This document shows positions 25,001 through 35,471 of a DNA stretch of 64,000 bases, one piece after another. The stretch lies in assembly GCA_024180945.1 (NCBI GenBank), contig JAKSGN010000007.1, positions 1,612,001 to 1,676,000 of the forward strand, written 5' to 3'. Under the pieces are notes generated by a model. It worked only from the letters and a program-made list of their open reading frames with translations. It had not been told where the DNA came from and did not search any database. The stretch is from Macrophomina tecta. Its lineage: Eukaryota; Ascomycota; Dothideomycetes; Botryosphaeriales; Botryosphaeriaceae. The position numbers were made by a program, and so were the translations under genes. How positions within the stretch are numbered: the first letter of the stretch is position 1; each line of letters opens with the position of its first letter.

Positions 25001-26669
25001 GTGAATGGCATCGTCTGCTGGGTTGCTTGCAGCTCTGGTTTGGATTGCGCACACGCCCACCAGGGCCGCAGGTGGGAGGTGAGCACGGGATTGTCGCTTT
25101 GTGCGAGTGACCCAGCCAGGAAGAGCGGAGCCCGCCCGGGCACTGCGACTGGTTCGGGACCGGGGGGCTGGGAGCACGGAACCCACCGCTGAGAGACAGA
25201 AGGGTGGGAATGATGGGTGGTAGTTAGCCTTGCCGCGCACGCACCAGGCGCTGCCCGTATAACGTAGTGCCCACCGGCTGAGTTTTTTTTCTTTTTTTTT
25301 TTTTGGCAACGCACCGGCCATATCACCGATGACAACGGCTCCGCTTCGCCCTGCACGCAAGGAACAATAGAGCGTGTACTAAAAGAATGGTCCAAGCTGG
25401 GGTGAGGGGTCCAGAGCTGCGAAAAAAAAAAAAAAAAGTTGACGGACTCGCGCGGAGAGGGGGGCGGGCATTTGCGACATGGGGTTGGAAGCTCACTTAC
25501 CCTGCCCGATAGCCCTGCTGGGACCCCTGCTCGGCGAGTTCACTGCCCCTCCGCTTGCCCACTTGCCGGACCCGCTCTGTGACTGCGTCGCTCTGCTCGT
25601 TGCTTCCCGCCCGGCAAAAGCTGCTTGCTTTGACTTCGGCCATTGAGCGGCTGTTGGTCGCTGAGAAGAAGAGAAAAAGAGAGTTGTCTGTTCATGTCGC
25701 TTACCTGCTTCTCTGGGCACGCATTCTTAACCGTATAATGGTTTATTCCTCGACTTACCGGAAGGTTGCCCTACCGGAATTCGTCGTGCGCGGCACTACC
25801 GACGGCTTGCAGCCGACTAGCAGTCAGAGCGTCGTGTTAGACACGCGGAAGTGGAGCCCCGCCATCGCAGCTGTTGTTCATTGGCGCTCGACGACATGGT
25901 AAATCGCTGGGAGGAGAATACTGCTGTGCTCAGCAGGAAGGCTGCTTTGCCGGGCGATTGGACAGGCAGGAAACGACAAGGCAGCAACAGCGAGCGGCGT
26001 GGCGAGCGATCATGATGCTGATGTGGGTCCCCGGGTCTGCGGAGCCATCATGCCCGCAGCTGGCGCCTCGTCTCTGTTTGCCTGGCGTGTGAGGTCGCCA
26101 GAGTGGTACAAGACAATTGTTGAGTGTCTGAGGCAAAAAGGGAGAGGACGAGGTAGAGATTGGGTGATGAAAATTGGGGGCGGGCCCGGTTTCGTGTTTC
26201 GTTCTTCTACCTGCTGGGCTGGCCGTCGAGCCGGGGTTGCGGTGTCAACGGGGAGGTTCCAGAAGCAGCGTGGTTCCGCCTTTTGTCCCAAACGGAGTGA
26301 CTGGAGAGACCACGTCTGACGCTACTGACGACTTTCCTCTTTGCTGCCCGGTACAAAGTAGCCGATAGGCTTTTTCGTTCGAGCTGACCGGGGATCTCCT
26401 CGGACGCAGTGCAGGGCTGCAGTCTGTCCTTTTCCGCGCTGCTGGCCAGCTTGGCTGGCTAGCTAGCCTTGCCTGCGTGACTGTTGTGTAATGTGATTCT
26501 CTCAGGTCCAAACCGGACAGAAGCCACTGACGCCACCAATGGCGCCTGGCAGGTGCAATTGGCGGCGCCGGGCAAGGTGTGAGGCAATTGATGCGAGAGG
26601 GCGCGAGGACGGGGCGAGGGAGATGGAGAGTGAGGTTCAGAGGCGCGCAGACAGCCGGTGCAGACGGAA

Positions 26670-26710
26670 GCAAGCAGGCAGGCAGGCAGGCAGGCAAGCA
26701 AGCAAGCAAA
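26670..26710. repeat. CAGG/CAAG tetranucleotide microsatellite
   Basis: About ten tandem four-base units, GCAG/GGCA-type passing into GCAA units, in the non-coding interval. Confidence 0.85.
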
Positions 26711-27900
26711 GTGAGAGCGGGCGCGGCGATGACAACAGCGCATCGGGCGGCGGAGGGAGAAGCGCCAGGCCGAGGAGGGGAGCTGCGCCTGGTCTGGGGC
26801 CGGGTTGACTGCTCGCTCGCTGGCTTCAGGGCTGGGCTTTGCCTTGCCTTGTTGGCGTGTTGTCTGAGTGGCTGCGCTTGTCATGCATGGCCTAATGCAG
26901 GCTTCGCATGCAACAAGCTGCTGCAGCTTGGATTGGACGGGTCGGGGGGGCCGGTGTCGATTGGCCGGCCATGCCGTTGCGCGCACGCGCGGACGGCCAG
27001 GGCAGTGAGGCTGGAGACTGAGGAGCGGAGCAGTTCGAGCAGCTGCGAGCACGTTATGCTCGCCGCGCGCGTGCTGCTTGCTTCTGCTGCCTTCGCTCTG
27101 CATCGAGGACGGAGCTTGGCTGCGGCTCTCACGCTGCCTGTGAGCGCCAATCGGGGCGCAGCAGAGCGGTTCGCCGCGCTGTCGTGCATAACTGGTGGCC
27201 GGCGCGGGCGCGTACTCGGGGCGGGCGCGAAGAGCAGGCGGGATCGTCAGGTTCTGGGCCGGCGTTTGCGCGGCGAATGATGGCTCGTCGTGTGTCGTGC
27301 AGTTGTGGTTCTGTGTGGCTCTTGCTCTTGGCGGGGGAGGGGGCACGGTCATCATCAGCAATCAGCAGCAGCATCAACATGAGCTGGCGGACGGGCCGCG
27401 TTGCGTGACGTGAGCCGCGGAGCTCAACCTAAATGCAAGGAAACAGACAGCCAGCAGAGGAGCAGGCTGCGATCATCGCGTAAGGCGAGACATGTTCCTT
27501 TCGAGACGAAGCATTGGCGAATAGCAGCGCTGCTGGCTGCTGCGGATCGCCGCCTGCACTTCCGGCCCGGCGACGGCGGCGGCGGCGGCGGCGAGCTGTC
27601 CACTCCTGCTCTCAGCATCCCCTCTGCCTCGCTGCCTCATCACGACTAGCATCGTGCTCCATCGGCCCATTGTGCCTTCCCATCCACGTGTCTGACGATT
27701 ACCGGGCGGCAGCAGCACCACTGCGAGTGAAGAGCGTACGTGCTCACCGCCCACCATGCCGCCGCAGCATTCCTGTCCCTTCCCGCCGGACATGAGGCCC
27801 CAATACGCTTTGTGTGACCCGCAGAGCGCCGCGTCCCCAGCGCTGCTCTCTGCTCTATTTCGCCGCCGCACACACAGCTATCATCTTCACCACCACCACG

Positions 27901-27948
27901 ACTACTACTACTACTACTACTACTACTACTGCCGCCGCCGCCGCCGCC
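27901..27948. repeat. (ACT)10-(GCC)6 compound trinucleotide repeat
   Basis: Ten ACT units (27901-27930) are directly followed by six GCC units (27931-27948). No supported gene covers them. Confidence 0.9.
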
Positions 27949-30664
27949 TTCACCATCCATAAGACGCCCTCCAGCGTCTGCCCAGGCCGTGGCGCCGCCC
28001 CAACCAACAGACAACCATCTCGACCCATCCGTCGTCATCGGCGTTGCTCTGTTCTCGTTCATCCCAGCGCCGGGCTCCACTTTGGACAGCACGCGGTTGC
28101 GCCGCGCCCTGCTCCGCGCTTGCTCCATCCAAGCTTGCGCCCTGACAGAAGCTCGTGCCAATGCCCGTGCTCGTGCTCGCGATGCTTGCCTTTGCTGCCC
28201 GCGCTTCGCCACAGCTCGGCGGATGCGCAATGCCTCGTCACATCGTGAGGATCATTGATGGACACCAGCACAGCAGCACACGCAGCACCGCTCGCTGCCC
28301 CTGAAACCCTGCTTGCACCCTCAATTGGCGTGTGCGCTCTGTCCTCGTCTCGACCAACGAGTGAGTGGCAGCCACGAGTGAGCAGACTCATGCTGCGCCC
28401 CATGTCGTAGACTTTTCGAGGCGTGCAAAGCCCCACCCTCGACGACGGCGTCTACTGTCTCACCACCAGGCGAGGGGAGGGGGAGAGCCAGAGCGCCAGC
28501 GTGACGCCGGCCGTGCATGAGACGAAACGAGGCAAGTCAAGAGACAGCATCAGGCACGCACGATGAGTGAAGGCGGCATCGACGGGCCATCGAGCCATCG
28601 AGCCATGCAGCAGCGCCGCTATCGCGTCTTCGCCTGTACATCACCCTGGCCTCCCCTTCACTTCCATTCTCCTCCACTCACCTCCACATCATGTTGAGTG
28701 CCTAACATGCACCCACTACTCAAGCAGGCTGCGGCGCCACTTGACGACCACCGGTCAGGGCCCTTATACAGGGTCCCCATAGCTTGCGGATGCGTGGAAT
28801 GGTGGCTTTTGCCGTTTTAAGGTTGCCGGCTTCGTCGCACAACGGCGCCTACCTGCCCGTTGCTGAGGCAATTGACGAGAGGCGGTGAGGGATCGGGAGG
28901 AGTCTGTGTGTTTCCGAGCGCCCTCACATGTCGGCCGCGGCTGACAGTCGAGCTGGTCATGACAGAGACGCGGTCGTCGGACAGAAGACAGAGAGTACGG
29001 CGAGCTGCAACGGGCATAGCCGGCTCTGCGCTGTCAATTGCGGTGGCATCTGCGCCGTGCTGGGGCGTGCAAATGCCCCCCTGAAGCATGAGGAGCCCTT
29101 TTTTTTTCCCCCGCGGCATGTTTGGTCGCTGCGGCGGGCGGCGGGCGGCTTGTGGTGCTACGACGTGATGGAGAAGTGGGCTGCACACGCCTGATTCGCT
29201 CCCTCCCCGGTCGATGAGCGGAGGCAAGCGAGGCGACATATGGAGCACGTGACGAGGCTAAATCGACTCTGACTGTCAAATGGATCTCCGCCTTTGCTGC
29301 CGCCAGCAAACAAAACGCTCAGAAGCGCGCCCTCTCACCTGCGCTCGGTGCTGTCTCCGCGGGCAGCGCGAGAGGAGCTGCTCCCTTGCTGCAAGGACCG
29401 CTGTTTTACTCAACCCAGCTCACACAACACACCGGTCTTCCTGCAAGGCTACTGCTGCAGCGCAACACCCGCAAGCTTGCCTCACCAGCCATCTCCACCT
29501 GAGCAGCCTTCAGGCAGATGGAGCTTGGATCCTAAGGCCATCATTATCTTGCCACCCTTTGACAGACAATGATCGCCATCAGCTTCTCTTTGGGTCACCA
29601 GGACCATGCTTCATGGCAGCGAGAGAAAAGAGACCAATGTCTCCGGACGCGTGCATTCAGCAGCACGTCCCGAGCTATCGACCTTTCCGCTCGGCCATCC
29701 TTCGCCGCTCTCAACAGTGGCCTAGTGTATTCGTCCGTGGCCAGTGCCCGGGGAAAGAGTTGCGACGATCCGTTAGGACCACAATCCGCGGCGGAAAAGG
29801 CCGACCGAGCTGGCGCGCGGTTGGTGCCATGTCTGCTGCGGAGATAGCTGGCAAGAAGCGGGTCATGGACCTCGGATGCTGCTCAAACAGGTGCGAGATG
29901 CTCTCAGCGACTCATGTCGCGCCGCGCTTATGCGCGCGGAAGAGGGCCATTCCTGCTCAATCTTCCTTGACCAGCATGCGAGACACTCAATTGGCTGCAG
30001 TCAGCAGCAGCATTCCCTTCGCTGCCGATATACGCTTGCTAATATATATTCAATTTTCTGCCGTCGAGCTGCTGCTTCAGAGTGCGGACTGCTCCTCATC
30101 GCACAGAGACCAAATGTCGTTTTTCTGTGTATCTGCCGCGCCGCTAAAGTAGCTCGACCCCGGCAGCAAGCGGCTGTGTCTAGTGCGAATTTCCTAATAG
30201 TCCGAGCACGCTGGCGCCGACCACTTGGTAGCCCCGCCGTCAGGGTATATGGCTGTGACGAGGAAGAGCGGGAAAAAAAGTACAAAAGGAATCCCGAACG
30301 CCGCCCCAGCCACCTCTTGCCGGGATCTGCCCGCGGCAAACAGATAGCGGCACAAATGAGCGGGACGACGTGTTTCTTGCGCAAGAGCCGCAAGAAGTGT
30401 GGATCTACGCTCAACGGTTTCTCGCCTCCCAGCATTCGGGTTTGTTCATGTGCCTCATTAGCTATGCACGACATGCAAACCCGGTTTTTTTTTTTTTTTT
30501 CTTCGTTCCTTTACGCCTGCTCTTTACCTATGCCGCGGACTAGAGCGTTCTCCTAACTCTGAAACTTCTCTACTCCTGCTTCTAGTGTCCAAGGCTAGAT
30601 GGGACAGAAAAATTCGTAGCAAGTTGAACTCTGTCAGTTCCCTAAAGTGGAGCAGATCTCTTGT

Positions 30665-30698
30665 CAAAAGCCGACGTTGATCAACGCGCCGGCTTTTG
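30665..30698. repeat. Nested inverted repeat downstream of the HET gene
   Basis: Perfect 9-nt arms CAAAAGCCG (30665-30673) and CGGCTTTTG (30690-30698) enclose a 16-nt loop that itself contains the 12-nt palindrome CGTTGATCAACG (30675-30686). It lies 125 nt beyond the stop of the minus-strand HET gene and could form a stem in its 3' UTR. Confidence 0.7.
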
Positions 30699-30822
30699 TT
30701 CTTGCGGTGGCGCAGCAGATCTGCACGAATCTCTCTCCCCGCTTCCTTTATCCTTTTCTCTCGCCCGTAAGCAAAAGCCGCAGGAGATCAGCGCGTTTGT
30801 GTGTGCGCTGGCGCCGGCGGGG

Positions 30823-32766
30823 TCATATGATGGTGACATCTCGGACAGGAATACCATCGTTGCACATCGCCTCCCCATCCATGAGCTTGTACACATAGCA
30901 CTCACCAACGAGAACGAATAGGTCGCCTGTGCCCCCACTGCTGCCACTGCTACCGCCGGCGTCGGTGCCGCTTACTGGCCGCAGAATGAACGGGATATCG
31001 CAGCCAAGCATGACGAACACAACGTCGCCATCACGCGTGCCATGCGGCGCCAGCCCCATGTATCCGCCCGTCGTGAGGAAGAGCACGCGCCCGACGGCCA
31101 CGCCCATCGCCGACTCGTAATGGTCCGCCGGCAGCACCCACTGGGGGCTGGCGAGATCGTCGATCAGGCTGCCCGACGTGCGGCGCTGCTGGGTGCGTGC
31201 CGGCCTTTCGTCGTCCTCCGCCGTTGTTGTTCTCTGCTTCTTCGTCGTCGCTCCTCCGCCAATGTCGTTGTGCTCGAGGACCTTCTTGAGCACTACTCTC
31301 GGCTCTTTGCCTGTGACTGGGTAGGGGTTGCGGTTCTGCGCGACGATGTTGTTGCAATCAGTGTACCACTCCGTGATGAGGTCGCGCTCTGCCTTCGCGT
31401 CTGTGATGGCGCTCAGGTTGAGCTCAACTCTGCCGGCGGCGCGGACGGTGTCGAAGAGCTTGCCGGGGATGGATAGGCGGTCGTCCTCGAGCACTGATAT
31501 CTCGCCGTACTCGCTGCCGCCGGCTGCAAATGTCTTTGATCCCCAGAAGCAGAAAGGCCGCACTTTCAGAGCGAATGTCCAGTCAGGCACCCATGAAGGC
31601 AGTCGCTCATTGCATGCTAGCAATTGCCTCTGATTGGACTCGCCAGCACAGCACAGCATCGTCATGATTCGCAGATACCTGTCCCTGTCTTTCAGCCCGT
31701 CAACACAGCAATTGAAGTGATACGCATTCTCCATTCCGTATTCGCAACAATGCCGCCGCCCCTGCGCCGTCCTCACGGTGCGCGCCGCAAAGTCCACAAA
31801 GACATCCCTGGGTGACATGCCGTAATCGGGCGTGATATCATGCTCGCCCAGCTCCAGTAGCGCATAAATCTTGTCGCGCTCGTCCGTCGCGCCAAAGTGG
31901 CGGCACGCCAGCATCAGCTCGAACAGGTCTGGTCGGCACACGCCGCGCTCGTTGTGCTGCCGCTTGATGCGGTTGATGCGCGCGAACGGCAGCTCCGTGA
32001 CGAGCTCGGCGTTGCGGATGTTGTAGTCGCGGTACTCGTCGCAGTCGAGGTACGCGACGACCGCGCCCACCTCGTCCCACGTGAACATCTCGCGCCCGCA
32101 GTATACCTCGATGCGCGACGACAGCACGACTTCTTGGATCACCCACATCCGCTCGAACCAGCGCCGCCGCAGGATCGCCGCCAGCGCCCGCCACGCCGGC
32201 TTCCCCGCGCTCGGGAACCGTGAGCTGCCGGACACGGCGGCCCAGTCGAACTTGGGCGGCGCGTCGCTGCCGCTGCTGCCGTCGCGCCGGACGGTGGACA
32301 GAATCTGCGACGCAAGCCGCAGCCCGGGCTTGAGGTCGAGCTTGCTGCCGTCGTCGAGGATGTCGTAGTCCTCGCCCAGCCAAACGATGACCTGGCGCGC
32401 GCTGCGGTAGATGGTGCCCATCATGGCGACCTGGCGGCTGCGCTCGAGGTGATTCTGCTGGTTGATGCAGAGCTGGTCGATCCACAGCGAGACGACGTTG
32501 GTTGGGTGCCGGAAGCGCCGTATCGCCCTGGCCAGGTTATCCGTCACCTTCAGATACCGCCCGCTGTTGACGAGGATGAGCTTGTCCGCGTCGGACGTGC
32601 CCCACGTGTACGACAGCGCATCGTAGTCGGAGTTGCTGGGGAACTTCTCGCTGATTTCGACGACGATGCCGGAGCCCACGGCGGTTGAGGGTTGGATGTG
32701 CACCAGGCGCGTCGAGGTCGTGGACCTCAGCGGCTTGTAGCTGTACTTCGTCAGCGGCTGCGGCAT
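30823..32766 (-). CDS. Heterokaryon incompatibility (HET) domain protein
   Basis: A single-exon gene of 647 residues. The HET domain occupies about residues 45-200 and shows its three blocks: YDALSYTWG, then LWIDQLCINQQN, then ARQVIVWLGED. A helical region follows, and a C-terminal part (residues ~540-640) with the GTRDGDVVFVMLGCDIPFILRP and YVYKLMDGEAM-type segments common to fungal HET proteins. HET proteins trigger cell death when genetically different hyphae fuse, or serve as effector domains in fungal innate-immunity-like systems; most genomic copies have no known partner. No NACHT, ankyrin or WD partner domain is present. Neighbouring genes are housekeeping, so this looks like a solitary member of the family. 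Confidence 0.92.
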   Translation of the reverse strand: MPQPLTKYSYKPLRSTTSTRLVHIQPSTAVGSGIVVEISEKFPSNSDYDALSYTWGTSDADKLILVNSGRYLKVTDNLARAIRRFRHPTNVVSLWIDQLCINQQNHLERSRQVAMMGTIYRSARQVIVWLGEDYDILDDGSKLDLKPGLRLASQILSTVRRDGSSGSDAPPKFDWAAVSGSSRFPSAGKPAWRALAAILRRRWFERMWVIQEVVLSSRIEVYCGREMFTWDEVGAVVAYLDCDEYRDYNIRNAELVTELPFARINRIKRQHNERGVCRPDLFELMLACRHFGATDERDKIYALLELGEHDITPDYGMSPRDVFVDFAARTVRTAQGRRHCCEYGMENAYHFNCCVDGLKDRDRYLRIMTMLCCAGESNQRQLLACNERLPSWVPDWTFALKVRPFCFWGSKTFAAGGSEYGEISVLEDDRLSIPGKLFDTVRAAGRVELNLSAITDAKAERDLITEWYTDCNNIVAQNRNPYPVTGKEPRVVLKKVLEHNDIGGGATTKKQRTTTAEDDERPARTQQRRTSGSLIDDLASPQWVLPADHYESAMGVAVGRVLFLTTGGYMGLAPHGTRDGDVVFVMLGCDIPFILRPVSGTDAGGSSGSSGGTGDLFVLVGECYVYKLMDGEAMCNDGIPVRDVTII

Positions 32767-33754
32767 TTCGGCGATAGATCTGGGTCCGCGGCGAAGTCCC
32801 CACCCCTCATCTTTGCCGAGTGCTTGCGGTACAAAGAGAAGCGAGTACTGATTGTGGGAAGGGCCGCTCTGCTAGTGGTGGTGTTCTTCGAGATGTCGGT
32901 TCAGGCAGCAATCGGTGAACTGTAGTGTAAGATTGGTTTCTTCCTCCCCCCCCAACATCCACACACCGGTCCCAGTTCTGGCACGTGGACGTCACAGGGA
33001 ACAAGGTTGTAATAAGGACTTACGGCTCGCGTCCGGGCTTTCATAATCCCGCGTCCTAGACCCGTTCCGTTGGGTCTTTTCCACGTGATATCGATGTGAA
33101 GGGCATCGAGCTCGGACGGTCTAAATTTTAGACGATCTCCCTTGCGGGACGGTAGGCCTGTGGACCCCTTCCATCCGTACCACCGGATCTCGTCTGTCAG
33201 GTGTGGAGAAGGTTGATGAGAGATTTTCCGTAAGCTGAGGTAAACGAGTGGCGACGCCGCTAAGACCTGGCAGCGACCGTTAGCAGAGAGACTGGTCGTA
33301 CGGGGTTCCTCGCCAGATTCCGGCTGATCCTTTGGTGCACACCGGTTCTTTGCACTGACCTTTACCCCAGAGTCGGGTGTATTTGGCCCCCACCGCGATG
33401 GTGAAGTGCTCCGGGACAAGTGACAGTTATACCGTGGGAGCCGTGCACGGCCCATGGGTGCATGACAAAATTCTACAAAAAGGAGTAGCTTAGTGACGCA
33501 ACGACAGTACGGTTTAAACTCGTCGGGAAGTTATTACGTTGATGTTTATTTCCATTGACCGCTCACCGGGTATCTTGAACGCTCGCTAATATTACATAAA
33601 GTAGCCAATCCAGCAACCCGTCGAAAGTGAAAATCCTAGGTGATAATGTACCCCGTGTGAGTTCATTGAAGTAACTACAAGCCCGGATTAGAAGCACCCG
33701 TACAAGGATAAAATATCTCGAAGACCTCTCCTCGCTCCGTCTCTTCATCAGCTA
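32767..33754. other. Intergenic between HET gene and Rsm1-like gene
   Basis: About 1 kb holding the HET promoter and the 3' flank of the Rsm1-like gene. A 184-codon minus frame (32901-33455) lacks any recognisable feature. A short hairpin (AGACCC...GGGTCT) lies near 33057-33078. Confidence 0.5.
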
Positions 33755-35120
33755 CTACTTCTTCATCTTGCCGCCAAAAGACTTCATCGCCTTCCTCAAT
33801 CTGCTCATCCTCTTCTTATCGGCCTGCTCCGAGTCAGCGGCAGAGCTCGGTGGACGAATGTCACTGAATTCGAGGGGCTCCGATGACTCCGTGGTGTACG
33901 TGGAACTGGTGGTAGTCTCTCGAATGGGATTGAGAAGGCGTTTCTGTAGCTGTTCCCAAATCGGTCTACCACCCTGTGACTCTGGGTTAAGCCACGGGCA
34001 GTGGACGCGGTGTGCCTCTGCGAGGTCGAGCTTGGTGCCCTCGCCCAAGTACATCCACAATCCAGTCTTCTGGTGACATTGATGGCATTCGACGATGGAG
34101 TATTTGCCGCGGTCCTCCCCGTACCAGCCATAGAGGGCGAACAGCTGGATTCTCTTCTCAACATCCTTCTGATCTGTACTTTCCGGCGGTGTAGTGGTCT
34201 CGAAATTCTCGGACGAGAGCGACTGTGTGAGTTCTTCCGGAAGGGCCTTTTCCAGCCTTGCTGGTGTTGCGCCGGGATACTGAAGGTTCTCCAGAGGTGG
34301 CAATTTGTATCGGATGTTCAGCAATGATTTGTGGCGCTCGATCAGCCCGGGCTTGATGTGGTCATCATAGTTGGCCATGGGTACATGGTAGATATCCTCT
34401 GTTGGCGGTCAGTGTTAGAAGGCCTCTGGATTTGAGCAAGGGAGATTTAAGCGCACCTTTGCAACCAGCTTTGCGCCACAAACAGCCTTCATCATGACCG
34501 TCAACAATGAGATTTGCGTAACGATCCACCAGAGCCTCGTCCAGATCGTCCTCGAAGATATCCTCAGCGCCTTCGGCCACGCTGTCTTCCTTCTTCTTCG
34601 GCTCCAGTTTCACCACAATTCTCTTCTCACAGCCTCCTTTACAGGCAACGGTGTTGGGGTTCTCACAAACCCAGCCCCGCTTTGCCCACTCGACCTCGCT
34701 CAGCTTGTCAGGTTTCGGACTCCACATCTTGACATCGGCGAAGGTCTTCATGCGCTCGACGAAGTGGTCGTGGCTCCATGGTGTATAGTTGGGAGCCTTC
34801 TTCGGTTCAGCGCTCTCCCGCGCTTTGTCCTTCTTGATCAAGCGGATGCTCTTTGCGCGCTGGGCGAGGGACAAGCCGCTCGTGGGGCGCGAGGAGGTGC
34901 TCGCAGCAGTGCCGGGACGGTCGCCCTCGACAGAGGTAAGGGAGTCGCCACTCAGGGAGTTGCGGACGCGTTTCGGCGGAGGCTCGTTCGGGATTGCGGT
35001 TACGGACATTGCGGAAGCATTCTTTGTCGAGAGCGACGCGAGACTGGTGGACGAGGAGCTCGCGGTGATGTTCTCGAGAATTTTGTTGAACTTCCGCTTC
35101 GATGTTGTGAGGGCGGTCAT
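33755..35120 (-). CDS. Rsm1-like C3HC zinc-finger protein (mRNA export / NIPA family)
   Basis: Exons on the minus strand are 35120-34457 and 34398-33755 (435 residues). The 58-nt intron starts GTGCGC, has a CTGAC branch site and joins at phase 1. Start: MTALTTSKRKFNKIL at 35120; the frame is open further upstream (to beyond 35312) but has no ATG there. The C3HC zinc-finger region spans about residues 130-240: a W-S-HDHFVERMKTF opening, the GWVCENPNTVACKGGCEKRI cysteines, and HDEGCLWRKAGC. A second, Rsm1-type Cys/His region follows (ECHQCHQKTGLWMY, then HRVHCPWLNP). Schizosaccharomyces pombe Rsm1 takes part in nuclear mRNA export; the animal homologue NIPA is an F-box-like ubiquitin ligase adaptor. 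The C-terminal tail is Lys-rich. The gene is divergent from HAL2 across about 350 bp. Confidence 0.85.
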
Positions 35121-35471
35121 GTCTGCGGCTGGGGGGGTGGGAAAGGAAGCTGATCTACGCAGCGGTTGGAGCGTCTGTTTGGGTTGCGGGTTGCTAGGCG
35201 ACCCGTACGCTGTCTGACCGGGCGCAGGCTGCGGCACCGCCGCTTTGTTGATATTGGTGGCTGGAGGCGTACGGCTGTCGTGCAGACGCGTCTTTAGGGT
35301 CGAGCCAGCCACCGGCCGTGCATAAACAGGTGATTTGCGCAGCGCGAGGGAATGTGGTCGCGGGCGGGATTGTTGATGTCGATCGGCGAATCGGCGGTTT
35401 CGAAACTGTTTTGCGGCGAGCTGCCCGCGTCAGCTCCACGATTCTGCCCCACTAAGAAACTGGCCAGGTAA
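35121..35471. promoter_or_regulatory. Shared divergent promoter region of Rsm1-like gene and HAL2
   Basis: About 350 bp separate the divergent start codons of the Rsm1-like gene (minus, 35120) and HAL2 (plus, 35472). I see no strong TATA element. If the upstream-open Rsm1 frame is translated from an unseen exon, this region would be shorter. Confidence 0.4.

Larger units (their letters stand above)
22064..30822. other. Gene desert of about 8.7 kb, GC-rich and microsatellite-rich
   Basis: No convincing coding gene was found on either strand. ORFs reach 290-300 codons (26459-27361 minus; 29280-30152 plus), but they are low-complexity Ala/Arg/Cys-rich frames mirrored by similar frames on the other strand, as expected for stop-poor GC-rich DNA. 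The interval holds a CAGG/CAAG microsatellite, an (ACT)n-(GCC)n run, a GGC run and several 10-17 nt A or T tracts. Long regulatory DNA, non-coding RNA or unrecognised small-exon genes remain possible. Confidence 0.5.

Noticed and set aside
26459..27361. 300-codon minus-strand ORF in the gene desert
   Set aside because: It is low-complexity Ala/Arg/Cys-rich, crosses a tetranucleotide microsatellite, and is mirrored by a 233-codon ORF on the other strand. No motif or intron pattern was seen.
29280..30152. 290-codon plus-strand ORF
   Set aside because: Composition is close to random (many Cys, Arg, Ser, His), with no hydrophobic core or domain, and it overlaps several similar frames.
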